Part shown: positions 42,451 through 50,392 of the stretch, one piece after another
Layout of the letters: the number at the start of each line of letters is the position of its first letter
Position numbering within the stretch: the stretch's first letter is position 1
From: Ruegeria_B marisflavi
GTDB taxonomy: Bacteria; Pseudomonadota; Alphaproteobacteria; Rhodobacterales; Rhodobacteraceae
Length of the DNA stretch: 64,000 nucleotides
Assembly (NCBI RefSeq): GCF_025673445.1
Contig: NZ_JAOVQN010000002.1
Span: forward strand, 1-64,000
Reading direction: 5' to 3'
Notes under the pieces: generated by a model
What the model saw: the letters and a program-made list of their open reading frames with translations, nothing else
What the model was told of the DNA's origin: nothing
Database searches by the model: none
Program-made: the position numbers and the translations under genes

Positions 42451-42567
42451 CCTACGGCTGGACCGGGCAATCGGCGCAGCGCCACGCGGGAAATGCGCTT
42501 GTGGCCGCGCGGGGCATATTAAGTCAGAGATCCGCGTCGGATAGGGGCTGGTGGTCAAGCGCTGAAG
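42451..42567 (+). pseudogene. 3'-end fragment of a second TylF-like methyltransferase gene
   Basis: It reads YGWTGQSAQRHAGNALVAAR where the intact gene at 40333-40400 has YGWTGYAAQRHAENAFMAAR. A one-base shift then gives GLVVKR and a stop where the intact gene has GLVIKH and a stop. A premature TAG lies within the shifted frame. It is joined directly to the rimM fragment on its left. Confidence 0.8.
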
Positions 42568-42899
42568 TGAGGGGTGTCGGGGTTGGTCAGTTGCTCATTG
42601 CGGTTTGGATGGCCGCTTTGCGGGAAGAAGCCGACATTTTCCTTTGGCGTCAAAAATCCTATGGCCAGCAGTTTTTCCGCCTCACTCGCGAAAAAGCCGG
42701 CGAAAATTCTGTTGCAGGATCGGCGCGGTCGTCCTCGATGACCAGTTTGTGGTCTGCGACTATGTAAGCCAAAGGCTGCATCTGGTTCGTTCAGACGCGT
42801 TTTCTTAGGATTGCAGCGACCAAGTCGCGGATCCGCTCGGCTGTGGCTTTGCATTGGAATTGGGCCGTTACGATGATCGGCATCAAACCCCTGCACAGG
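42568..42899. other. Non-coding stretch between the scar and the regulator gene
   Basis: No supported gene is present. Short frames on both strands lack ribosome sites and resemble nothing I know. It is the downstream side of the regulator gene at 42900. Confidence 0.4.
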
Positions 42900-44468
42900 T
42901 CATTTCTCTGGATAGCCGAGGTCCTTCAACGCTCGGTAGATGTCTTCCCTCACAATGGGGTCGCGTACCGGAATCGCAGAGAAGAACTGGGCTATCGACG
43001 CATCAGCGCGCTGAGCGACGGTCCGATTGTACCAGTAACGCGCCTGTGCATCCTTTCCGGCCACTTTGTTGATTGCCGCCGCAATCGTCGTCACGATGTA
43101 ATGTGCGCCCGGCTCACGTGCACCCGTATCAGTGCTGAGGCAGGCTTGCTCATAGTCGCCGAGGTGCAAGTGCGCCAGGGCTTTGGCCTGATGCATCGCG
43201 TACAAAAACGGATCCAGTGGACTGAGGGCAATGGCCTCCTCCGCCGAGGTGACCGCGAGTGCCCCGTGACCGGCGATCATGTCCGCGTGGGATTTTGCGT
43301 AAAGCCCGTGCGCAAAACTCGGGCTCATCCCGATTGATCGCTCCAGATAGGTCTGGCCGAATTCGTGGTCGCCCTGCAGCCAGAATGAACGCCCGTAGTT
43401 GAAGTTGCCGAACGGATCCACCGGGTCGATTTCGAGGCACTTTTCGGCAAATTGCCTCGCGTTCTCGATCTCTGCCTTTCGGTTCTCGGAGTAGGTCATG
43501 AACGCGCTCTGAAAGGACGTGAAGGACCGAGCTGCGAAAGCGCGTGCAAAGCCAGGATCGAGTTCCGTGGCCTTTTTGAAGTGGTCTGCGGCGATGGCGT
43601 TATCTTTTCCCGTAAAGCGGTACATATGGTGAAGGCCGAGATGATAGAGACTCCAGGCGTCGAGGCTTTCGGGGGGGCGTAGTCGCGCGCGCTCGCTCTC
43701 GTGTATGTTGATGTGCAATTCCAGACCGGAACAGATTAATCTGACGATGTCCGTACGGATCTGGTGCACCTCATCAATGCCGCCCGACATGGTTTCGCAC
43801 CAGATCACGCTGCCGTCGCGCGTGTCCGAAAGTTCGACCGTAATCGAGACGCGGTGCCCAATGATCTCGACATCGCCGACCAGACAATAGGCAGCGCCGA
43901 GCCTTGACCGGACAACGGAAACATCCAGCAATGGGTCGCGAAAGCGAAAAGTCGAGCCGCGCGCCAAGACCCTAAGCCATCGGAGACGAGATAGCGACGA
44001 AATCAGTTCGGCCGGAATGGCGTCAGCCATTGCCGTCCAGCCCAGTGTTTGGCCGACACTGCGGAATGGCAGTACGGCAATCGACGGGCGAGACGCCTCC
44101 ACTGTTAGTTCCTGTGCAGGCGGAGGCGGAGGCTCTTCGGTTCTGGCGCTCGCCCGAACGCTCTTTTGCAACATGCCGACAAAGCGAAAGCCACGCCCGT
44201 GGATCGTGCGGATCAGCCCTTGCGATTTGCCATCATCACCCACTGACCGCCGCACTGTCTTGACGAGTGTCGAAATTGCAGCATCGGTCACGATCCTGCC
44301 ATTCCAGATGACATCTACCAGTTCGTCCTTGGTCACGAGCCGATCGGCATTGGCCACAAGGTGAGACAATAGCGCGAAGGCACGCGGCTCGACCGGGACA
44401 TCCTCACCCGCATGGGAGAGTTGTCCGAGTGCAATGTCCAACGTGAAGTCTCCGAACTTGTAGATCAT
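42900..44468 (-). CDS. Winged-helix regulator with FlgO-like and TPR domains
   Basis: 522 residues from the ATG at 44468. Residues 1-100 are an OmpR/CadC-type DNA-binding domain (FGDFTLDIALGQLSHAGEDV, ELVDVIWNGRIVTDAAISTL, IRTIHGRGFRFVG). Residues about 130-260 resemble the FlgO-like domain also found in the TPR cyclase at 40590 (SIAVLPFRSVGQ, YCLVGDVEIIGHRVSITVEL). The rest is TPR helices. No membrane segment is visible, unlike CadC. It is divergent from the cupin-OsmC-globin-cyclase operon (243-bp gap) and is its most likely regulator. Confidence 0.82.
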   Translation of the reverse strand: MIYKFGDFTLDIALGQLSHAGEDVPVEPRAFALLSHLVANADRLVTKDELVDVIWNGRIVTDAAISTLVKTVRRSVGDDGKSQGLIRTIHGRGFRFVGMLQKSVRASARTEEPPPPPAQELTVEASRPSIAVLPFRSVGQTLGWTAMADAIPAELISSLSRLRWLRVLARGSTFRFRDPLLDVSVVRSRLGAAYCLVGDVEIIGHRVSITVELSDTRDGSVIWCETMSGGIDEVHQIRTDIVRLICSGLELHINIHESERARLRPPESLDAWSLYHLGLHHMYRFTGKDNAIAADHFKKATELDPGFARAFAARSFTSFQSAFMTYSENRKAEIENARQFAEKCLEIDPVDPFGNFNYGRSFWLQGDHEFGQTYLERSIGMSPSFAHGLYAKSHADMIAGHGALAVTSAEEAIALSPLDPFLYAMHQAKALAHLHLGDYEQACLSTDTGAREPGAHYIVTTIAAAINKVAGKDAQARYWYNRTVAQRADASIAQFFSAIPVRDPIVREDIYRALKDLGYPEK

Positions 44469-44711
44469 TTCTTGAGATTACGACTTCCTCATGACTTCGC
44501 CACGAAATTCTCAGGCTTGCCTCAAGCAATGAATGCGCCGCGCCGTAAGGTTGACCTCGAAAGATGTCAAGAAACGGAGGCCGAGATGAACCTGCAGATA
44601 GAACCTGGGCGCGCTGCGACCGCGTCGGCGTGCAATCCCGGCTCAGGCAGCTTTCCCGTTCCGCACGGACAAACGCAACTTAGCCGAACACAACCTGAAA
44701 GGACCAATCCC

Positions 44712-45185
44712 ATGACCTTCAAGAAGAAAGTTATAGTCTCCCTTCTGGCCACCGTGGCCTTGGCCAGCTCCGCTCATGCGGAGAGTATGCCCATTCCCGC
44801 GCCCTACCGTGCAGAGACAGCCGAATGGGGGCCGGTGCCTCCAGTTCTGCCCGCCGGCGCTGAAATCGCTGTGCTATCCGGCAACCCCTTCGCCGAAGGT
44901 TGGTTCGTTCTGCGTCTGAGATTTCCCGCCGGCTACGACGTTCCCGCGCATATTCACTCTGGTGATGAGCTGATCACTGTGATTTCGGGCGAGTTCAACA
45001 TCGGTCATGGCGAGAAGCTGGACCGGGATGCGGGCACACTCCTGACCGCAGGGGGGTTCGTCGAATTGCCGGCGGGCCATCCGCACTTCGCCTGGACCAG
45101 TGCCGAGACGATTGTTCAGATCCACGGACCTGGACCCTTTGACATTACATATATCGATCCGGCCGATAATCCCGTCGGACAGTGA
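44712..45185 (+). CDS. Exported cupin-domain protein
   Basis: 157 residues from the ATG at 44712 with AAAGGA upstream. A Sec signal peptide is clear (MTFKKKVIVSLLATVALASS, cleavage after AHA at about 23). The mature protein is a single cupin barrel: FPAGYDVPAHIHSGDELITV provides His-His-Glu of motif 1, and ELPAGHPHFAWTS the His of motif 2. It should bind a metal in the periplasm. Function unknown. It is the first gene of a plus-strand group with OsmC, globin and cyclase genes. Confidence 0.8.
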   Translation: MTFKKKVIVSLLATVALASSAHAESMPIPAPYRAETAEWGPVPPVLPAGAEIAVLSGNPFAEGWFVLRLRFPAGYDVPAHIHSGDELITVISGEFNIGHGEKLDRDAGTLLTAGGFVELPAGHPHFAWTSAETIVQIHGPGPFDITYIDPADNPVGQ

Positions 45186-45272
45186 CCGCGAAACGCTGCG
45201 GGGCGGCGCTACACCCCGCATCGACCAGACCCGAAACCGTTCGTCCGGACGTCACACTGTCAGGAAATCCGA

Positions 45273-45851
45273 ATGACCTATCAAAACAATTTCAAGACCA
45301 ACAATGGCGTCGATATCGAAGCCCTGGAGCGCACATGGGCCGATTTTGAACGCATACCCGAGGCCGCCGTTTTCACGCTCCGTAGCGATTGCGCATGGAT
45401 CGAGGGAACTTACAGCACCAACAGTCTCAACGGCTTTTTCGGGTTGGGACGCGAAAACAAACGCAAACAAACCTTCTACGTCGAATCCGATCATCCCGAG
45501 GTATTCCACGGCGCCGACCGCGCACCAACGGCGCCGGAAATCGTTCTGGCCGCTCTTGCATCCTGTTTGACCGCTAGCGTTGCCGCGACAGCCCAGAAGA
45601 GTGGAATCCCGTTGAATGCAGTCCGCGCCAAGGTCGAAGGTGACATTGACGCACGTGGATTTCTCGGCGTGAGCGGTGGCATCCGCAGTGGGTTCTCGGA
45701 CATCCGCGTTTGGTTTGAGATCGATGCTGACGGCTGCACCGAAGACATCAAAGCCCTCGTCAAACAATCGCAAGATCGCTCGGCCGTCTTCGACATCCTG
45801 ACCAAGCCGACGCACGTCAACGTCCTTGTGACGAACTCACTCCCTGAATAG
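45273..45851 (+). CDS. OsmC-family protein
   Basis: 192 residues, ATG at 45273 with CAGGAA upstream. The core APTAPEIVLAALASCLTASV followed by AATAQKSGIPLNAVRAKVEG is the OsmC/Ohr helix with its Cys. A second Cys lies near residue 47 (SDCAWIEG) in place of the usual Arg/Cys arrangement, so peroxidase activity is plausible but not assured. OsmC proteins reduce organic hydroperoxides in the cytoplasm. Spacing to the globin gene is only 16 bp. Confidence 0.82.
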   Translation: MTYQNNFKTNNGVDIEALERTWADFERIPEAAVFTLRSDCAWIEGTYSTNSLNGFFGLGRENKRKQTFYVESDHPEVFHGADRAPTAPEIVLAALASCLTASVAATAQKSGIPLNAVRAKVEGDIDARGFLGVSGGIRSGFSDIRVWFEIDADGCTEDIKALVKQSQDRSAVFDILTKPTHVNVLVTNSLPE

Positions 45852-45867
45852 GCGAAAGGAAAACGCC

Positions 45868-46242
45868 ATGAATGCGGCTCTCCGAACCCAGCTTCCTATC
45901 TTCGACCGCTACGGCGGCATCCGAGTATTGCGCCACGTGATCATGGATTTCTACGACAGGGTGCTCGAAAGCGAAGTGATCGGCCATTTCTTCGAAGATA
46001 TCGACATGGTCAAGCTGATCGACCACCAGACCAAATTCTTCGCGATGGTCATGGGCGGACCTGCTCATTTCCCGGACAATCGCCTCGCCCATGCACACAG
46101 ACACCTGCGACTCGATCACGCTCAGTTCGACGAGATTGTCACCCTGCTGGGCGAAACCTTGGCCGAGGCACGATTTGAGCAAGAAGACCGCGAAGCCGTC
46201 ATCGCCGCCATCGAAGCGCGCCGTAGTCTTATCGTTGCATGA
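45868..46242 (+). CDS. Truncated hemoglobin (group I-like)
   Basis: 124 residues, ATG at 45868 with AAAGGA upstream. The pattern FDRYGGIRVLRHVIMDFYDR, then HFFEDIDMVKLIDHQTKFFA, then RLAHAHRHLRLDHAQFDEIV is a 2-on-2 globin. The proximal His fits AHRHL, where other group I proteins have AHKEL. It would bind O2, NO or a related ligand. Its stop is nine bases before the start codon of the cyclase, which makes a two-protein sensor attractive. Confidence 0.87.
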   Translation: MNAALRTQLPIFDRYGGIRVLRHVIMDFYDRVLESEVIGHFFEDIDMVKLIDHQTKFFAMVMGGPAHFPDNRLAHAHRHLRLDHAQFDEIVTLLGETLAEARFEQEDREAVIAAIEARRSLIVA

Positions 46243-46251
46243 GGTTCAGTG

Positions 46252-47283
46252 ATGAGTTTCGATCCGATTAGTGCAGACCTGTTCAACGCGCTGGCCGCCG
46301 GGATCTGCCTTGCCGACCCGAAGTCCGCGGAAATCCGGTACCGCAACGATCTTTTCGCGCACTGGTTTCCGGGTGCCAGCCTTCAAGCGCCTTTGACGCA
46401 GGTGGTCCCCGGCCTTGACCTGGATGCATTGATGCGCCTCGCTGCCGGAGACACGGTGGAACTGACCACCAAGGTCAAACGTCGCAGTTTGGTGATCGAA
46501 ACACAGGCGCAGCCTGTCCGCCATGGCGACCGAGACGTGCTGCTTCTGGAATGCCGAAACGTCTCGGGCCAGCGAGAAAGCGAAGCGATGATCGACAGCT
46601 ATGCCGAAATGGCTGAACGTCGTGCCCGCGATCTGGAACGCGAAAAGGCAAGGGTCGAGAAGCTGCTTCTGAACATCATGCCGCGAACGGTCTATCAGGA
46701 GTACATGACCTTTGGCTCCGTGGCGCCGCGCCTGTTCGATCCGGTCACTGTCCTGATGCTGGATTTCGTTGGCTTTACGCATATGTCGGTGGCTGAGGAC
46801 CCCAATGTCACTGTTGCCGAGTTGAACGACATCTTCACAGCGTTCGATCGGATCGGGGAATTGCATGGCTGCGAGCGCATCAAGACTGTCGGTGATTGTT
46901 ATATCGCGGTCACAGGCTTGCCTCATCCGACACCAGATCATGCTGCCAGCGCCGTGAAATGCGCGGCCAAAATGATGCGTTATCTCGACCGGCGCAATCA
47001 AAGCCACGAACACCAATGGCATGCACGGATTGGTATCGCATCAGGGCCGGTCGTCGGATCTGTCGTGGGCATTCAGAAGTACATTTACGATGTGTTCGGT
47101 CCGGCAGTGAATCTTGCGGCGCGTCTTCAAGTGCTATCCGAACCAATGGAGATCACAATGTGTCAAACCGTTGCCCTGGACTTGCCAGACGGGCTTGTTT
47201 CGAACCGAAAGCGTGTCGAGACCATCAAGGGGTTTGGCACAATGGAAATCGAGAGCCTCGTGAGCCGGGAAGCTACGATTTGA
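46252..47283 (+). CDS. Adenylate cyclase with PAS-like and signalling-helix domains
   Basis: 343 residues from the ATG at 46252 with GAGG seven bases upstream. Residues 1-115 look like a degenerate PAS domain (LFNALAAGICLADPKSAEIR, then VLLLECRNVS). A coiled coil follows (MAERRARDLEREKARVEKLL then NIMP), the linker type of sensor cyclases. The class III domain has LMLDFVGFTHMS with the metal Asp, ERIKTVGDCYIAV with Lys and second Asp, and YIYDVFGPAVNLAARL with Asp, Asn and Arg. Lys and Asp at the purine positions favour ATP. It is tightly linked to the globin gene. Confidence 0.88.
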   Translation: MSFDPISADLFNALAAGICLADPKSAEIRYRNDLFAHWFPGASLQAPLTQVVPGLDLDALMRLAAGDTVELTTKVKRRSLVIETQAQPVRHGDRDVLLLECRNVSGQRESEAMIDSYAEMAERRARDLEREKARVEKLLLNIMPRTVYQEYMTFGSVAPRLFDPVTVLMLDFVGFTHMSVAEDPNVTVAELNDIFTAFDRIGELHGCERIKTVGDCYIAVTGLPHPTPDHAASAVKCAAKMMRYLDRRNQSHEHQWHARIGIASGPVVGSVVGIQKYIYDVFGPAVNLAARLQVLSEPMEITMCQTVALDLPDGLVSNRKRVETIKGFGTMEIESLVSREATI

Positions 47284-47382
47284 TTGAAATGATTAACACA
47301 GAGAATTTTTTGTTTACGAGTTCAGTTCTGAATTGAACTTATGGGCTCAGATATCGCCAAATAGGAGCAACCCCAACCGCGT

Positions 47383-47901
47383 TCAGAACAGCCCCTCGGG
47401 CGGGTCGGCGATCAGGCGGCCCTGGTTCAGGTCCACGGTGGGGACGGCGGCCAGGGTGAAGGGCATCAGGACCGGGGTTTTCAGGCCCGGACCGCTGATT
47501 TCCAGTAGGTCCGAGGCGCCGTGGTTCTGGACCGAGATCACCTTGCCCAGAAGCGTGCCGCCAGTGTCGTAGACCTCGAGCCCGATCAGGTCGGCGTGAT
47601 AGAATTCGTCATCGGGCAGCGACGGCAGCTGGTCGCGATGGGCGTAGAGGCGCAGACCCTTGAGCGCGTCGGCCTCTTCCTTGGTCTCGACCCCGCCCAG
47701 CCGGGCAGCAAAGCCGTTCTTGATGGCGCGGGTCAGCACCAGGGGATAGCGGGTCCGGCCGGTTTCGTCGCTGAGCGGTGAATAAAGCTCGATATCCTCG
47801 GGCACGGCGCAATAGCTTTTCAGGCGCACTTCGCCACGGACCCCAAAGGAACCGGCCACCACACCGACGCAGATCAGGTTGCTTTTGTTTGTCTCGGTCA
47901 T
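47383..47901 (-). CDS. rimM: Ribosome maturation factor RimM
   Basis: 172 residues from the ATG at 47901, which overlaps the bluB stop by four bases (ATGA). The N-terminal barrel reads CVGVVAGSFGVRGEVRLKSY and the PRC barrel contains DLIGLEVYDTGGTLLGKVIS and NHGASDLLEI. It helps mature the 16S 3' domain. Normally trmD follows; here the next gene downstream is a convergent cyclase and trmD is reversed 8 kb away. A second, broken 3' end of rimM lies at 42341-42450. Confidence 0.94.
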   Translation of the reverse strand: MTETNKSNLICVGVVAGSFGVRGEVRLKSYCAVPEDIELYSPLSDETGRTRYPLVLTRAIKNGFAARLGGVETKEEADALKGLRLYAHRDQLPSLPDDEFYHADLIGLEVYDTGGTLLGKVISVQNHGASDLLEISGPGLKTPVLMPFTLAAVPTVDLNQGRLIADPPEGLF

Positions 47902-48533
47902 CGTGTTTCTATCGCCAATTGCGGGCGGCGTGTTTCCCAGCCCGCGCGTTCCAGTTCCGGAGTGTCCGAGGTTTCCTCGGGCCAGCCAAGACAAAAGTAA
48001 CCGATCAGCCGCCAGGTGGCAGGCACGTCCAGGTCACGGGTCAGCCGGTTGGGATCGAGGATGGAGACCCAACCCAGCCCCAGCCCCTCGGCCCGCAGCG
48101 CCAGCCAGAAGAGGGTGACCGCGGTTACCACTGAATAGCGGCGCATCTCGGGCATGGTGGCGGCGCCAAGGCCATGGCCCTGTTCGGTGGCTTCGTCGCA
48201 GAACACCGCCAAGTGGACCGGCGCGTCCTGCATGCCGGAGAGTTTCAGCCTGCCATATTGCTGCGCCCGGTCGCCCGAATATCCGGCGAGTGCGTCTGCA
48301 TTGGCGGCGAGGAAATTGTCGAGCGCGGCCGCGCGGGCCGGCGCCGAGATGACGCGGATAAGGCGCCAGGGTTCGCTGAGCCCCACCGAGGGGGCCAGGC
48401 GAAAGGCGTCGAGGCAGCGCGCCAGCACTGCCTCGTCCACCGGATCGGTGCGGAACCGGCGCACGTCGCGCCGGAGCCGCATCAGCAGATCGAACTGCGT
48501 GCGAAAGTCGTCCGAGAAGGTATGATCCCGCAC
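47898..48533 (-). CDS. bluB: 5,6-dimethylbenzimidazole synthase
   Basis: 211 residues. It is a flavin-destructase of the nitroreductase fold, with RRDVRRFRTDPVDEAVLARC, LAPSVGLSEPWRLIRV and LRAEGLGLGWVSILDP, which match BluB better than ordinary nitroreductases. It breaks down FMN to the lower ligand of vitamin B12. It sits between rpsP and rimM with a four-base overlap with rimM, so a cobalamin gene is read with a ribosome-assembly operon. Confidence 0.88.
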   Translation of the reverse strand: MRDHTFSDDFRTQFDLLMRLRRDVRRFRTDPVDEAVLARCLDAFRLAPSVGLSEPWRLIRVISAPARAAALDNFLAANADALAGYSGDRAQQYGRLKLSGMQDAPVHLAVFCDEATEQGHGLGAATMPEMRRYSVVTAVTLFWLALRAEGLGLGWVSILDPNRLTRDLDVPATWRLIGYFCLGWPEETSDTPELERAGWETRRPQLAIETR

Positions 48534-48546
48534 GCCTGCGCCCTGC

Positions 48547-48909
48547 TTATTCTTCGCCGGCGTCAGCGGCCGCTGCGGCCTTGTCGGCCTTTTCCTTGGC
48601 GCGTTCCTGGGCCTTCTTGCCGGGGACGGCTTTGTTGGGGTTCGAACGCTCGGACTTGGCGACGACGCCTGCGGCTTCGAGCATGCGGGCGACGCGGTCG
48701 GTCGCCTGGGCGCCCTGACCCAGCCAGTACTGGATGCGTTCGACGTCCATCTTCACGCGCTCTTCGCTGTCTTTCGGCAGCAGCGGGTTGTAGGTGCCCA
48801 GCTTCTCGATGAAGCGGCCGTCGCGCGGCATGCGGCTGTCTGCGGCCACGATGCGGTAGAAGGGACGCTTTTTCGAGCCGCCACGGGCCAGACGGATTTT
48901 CATTGCCAT
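48547..48909 (-). CDS. rpsP: Ribosomal protein S16
   Basis: 120 residues from the ATG at 48909 (AAGGAG upstream). MKIRLARGGSKKRPFYRIVA, then DGRFIEKLGTYNPLL and ERIQYWLGQGAQATDRVARM are classic S16. A 40-residue Ala/Lys/Glu-rich tail is typical of Alphaproteobacteria. It is required for 30S assembly and is first of the rpsP-bluB-rimM group. Confidence 0.96.
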   Translation of the reverse strand: MAMKIRLARGGSKKRPFYRIVAADSRMPRDGRFIEKLGTYNPLLPKDSEERVKMDVERIQYWLGQGAQATDRVARMLEAAGVVAKSERSNPNKAVPGKKAQERAKEKADKAAAAADAGEE

Positions 48910-48973
48910 TGGGTTTCTCCTTTGATTGGCATCACGCCGGGGGCGTGTTTCGTGTTGACCGGGGTCTAACCGG

Positions 48974-49270
48974 TTATTCCTGGTGTTTCTTGTGGTGTCG
49001 GATGACTTCCTGAATGATGAAATTCAGGAAAGCCTTGGCGAAGTCGGGGTCCAGATCGGCCTCTTTCGCCAGGTCTTCGAGCCGCGCGATCTGGTGCGCC
49101 TCGCGCACCGGATCGGACGGGGGAAGGTCGTGTTCGGCCTTGAGCTTGCCCACGGCCTGGGTGTGTTTGAACCGCTCGCCCAGGGTGTAGACAAGGATCG
49201 CGTCCAGCCGGTCGATGCTGGCGCGGTGGCCTTTCAGCAGTTCGGCGGCGCGGGCCACGGGATCAGGCAT
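48974..49270 (-). CDS. Chorismate mutase (AroQ type)
   Basis: 98 residues from the ATG at 49270, five bases before the upstream GNAT stop. It is an all-helical AroQ fold: RASIDRLDAILVYTLGERFK, then HTQAVGKLKAEHDLPPSDPV and REAHQIARLEDLA, with Arg and Lys residues in the places used to bind chorismate. It turns chorismate into prephenate for Phe/Tyr synthesis. Stand-alone copies at this position beside rpsP and ffh are usual in Rhodobacterales as I recall. Confidence 0.88.
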   Translation of the reverse strand: MPDPVARAAELLKGHRASIDRLDAILVYTLGERFKHTQAVGKLKAEHDLPPSDPVREAHQIARLEDLAKEADLDPDFAKAFLNFIIQEVIRHHKKHQE

Positions 49271-49274
49271 GTGG

Positions 49275-49877
49275 TCAGTCAATGGCCCATCCTTTCGGTT
49301 TGAACAGCGGGTCGGCGTAATGCGCGATTTCCATGTCGATCCCATGTGCCAGCTGGGTGCCCTCCAGCTTGGCGGGCGAGGGGTGGCGATAGACCGCGTC
49401 GTTGCCATCGATGGTCGGCGCCTCGGGGTCTTTCTTGGCCCCCAGCCGCTCGGCCAGGCGGATCGAGTCGAGGTTCTTGGGGTCGATATAGCTGACGGCG
49501 GTTTCCCAGCCGAGATGACGGTAGAAGTGTTTGCGGGCGGCATGGGTGGCCTCGAGCGCATAGCCCTTTCCGGCCGCATCGGGCCAGATCACCCAGGCGA
49601 TCTCGGCCTCGGGCCAGCCCGCCGGTTTCCAGCCGCCAGCCATGCCAAGGGTCTTGTCGGTGGCCTTGTCGTGGATCATCCACATGCCATAGCCGCGGAT
49701 CTGCCAATGGCCGATCTCGGCGGCATAGAGCATCCATGCCTCATAGGGGTTCAGTGGCCCGCCCATGAACCGGGCGCGGTAGCTGGTGAAGGTGGCCTTG
49801 AAGTTCGGATAATCCTCGGGCTCGGGGCCGCGCAGGATCAGGCGCCGGGTTTCGATGACGGGGATAGTGTGGGTCAT
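49275..49877 (-). CDS. GNAT acetyltransferase, tandem copy 1 (RimJ/RimL type)
   Basis: 200 residues from the ATG at 49877. The typical opening IPVIETRRLILRGPEPEDYP is followed by acetyl-CoA loop DAAGKGYALEATHAARKHFY and IDPKNLDSIRLAERLGAKKD. It overlaps the upstream copy by four bases. It has about 25 extra C-terminal residues compared with its four paralogs. RimJ/L-type proteins acetylate N-termini or small amines; the target here is unknown. Confidence 0.85.
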   Translation of the reverse strand: MTHTIPVIETRRLILRGPEPEDYPNFKATFTSYRARFMGGPLNPYEAWMLYAAEIGHWQIRGYGMWMIHDKATDKTLGMAGGWKPAGWPEAEIAWVIWPDAAGKGYALEATHAARKHFYRHLGWETAVSYIDPKNLDSIRLAERLGAKKDPEAPTIDGNDAVYRHPSPAKLEGTQLAHGIDMEIAHYADPLFKPKGWAID

Positions 49878-50392
49878 GCGGCCGCCCCCTGTTGCGGATG
49901 GCGCCAAACCTGGCAGGGGTGGCCTGCGACCTCTCCGTCGCGCTCGTACTGCGCGCCCAGCCGCTCGGCCAGCCGGAGAGAACGGGTGTTGGCCGGGTCG
50001 ATATAGGAGATCACCCCGTCTAGGCCGAAGTGCTGCGCCCCATGCGCCCGCGCCGCATGGGCGGCCTGATAGGCGTGTCCCTTGCCTTCGAACCCGTCGA
50101 AGATGTGCCAGCCCAGTTCCGGCTCGTCCCAGCCATCGTTGAAGATGAAGCCGATACGCCCGGCGGTGGCGCCGGTGGCGCGCTCTTCGACCATCCACAT
50201 GCCATAGCCGCGCAATGCCCAATGGCCATAGGTGGCCAGGAACCCGCCCCAGCTGCGGAAGCGGGGGAAGGGGCCACCGACAAAGCGCGAGCGTTCCGAG
50301 GCGCCAAAGGCGGCGAATGCCTCGAAATCGCTTTCGCGGGGGCCGCGCAGGATCAGGTTTTCGGTTTCGATCACGGGAATGGAGAGGGTCAT
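49874..50392 (-). CDS. GNAT acetyltransferase, tandem copy 2
   Basis: 172 residues. IPVIETENLILRGPRESDFE, then FVGGPFPRFRSWGGF, FDGFEGKGHAYQAAHAARAH and IDPANTRSLRLAERLGAQYE follow the same plan as the neighbouring copies. Stop and start codons overlap those of copies 1 and 3 by four bases. The acetyl-CoA loop has GKGHAY in place of GKGYAx. Substrate unknown. Confidence 0.85.
   Translation of the reverse strand: MTLSIPVIETENLILRGPRESDFEAFAAFGASERSRFVGGPFPRFRSWGGFLATYGHWALRGYGMWMVEERATGATAGRIGFIFNDGWDEPELGWHIFDGFEGKGHAYQAAHAARAHGAQHFGLDGVISYIDPANTRSLRLAERLGAQYERDGEVAGHPCQVWRHPQQGAAA

Noticed and set aside
42555..42896. A 113-codon minus-strand frame between the scar and the regulator gene
   Set aside because: No ribosome site, no recognisable sequence and compositional bias of non-coding DNA.
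44586..44711. Possible leader peptide ahead of the cupin gene
   Set aside because: The upstream extension in the cupin frame lacks regulatory features such as a run of one codon with a hairpin. The signal peptide at 44712 marks the real start.
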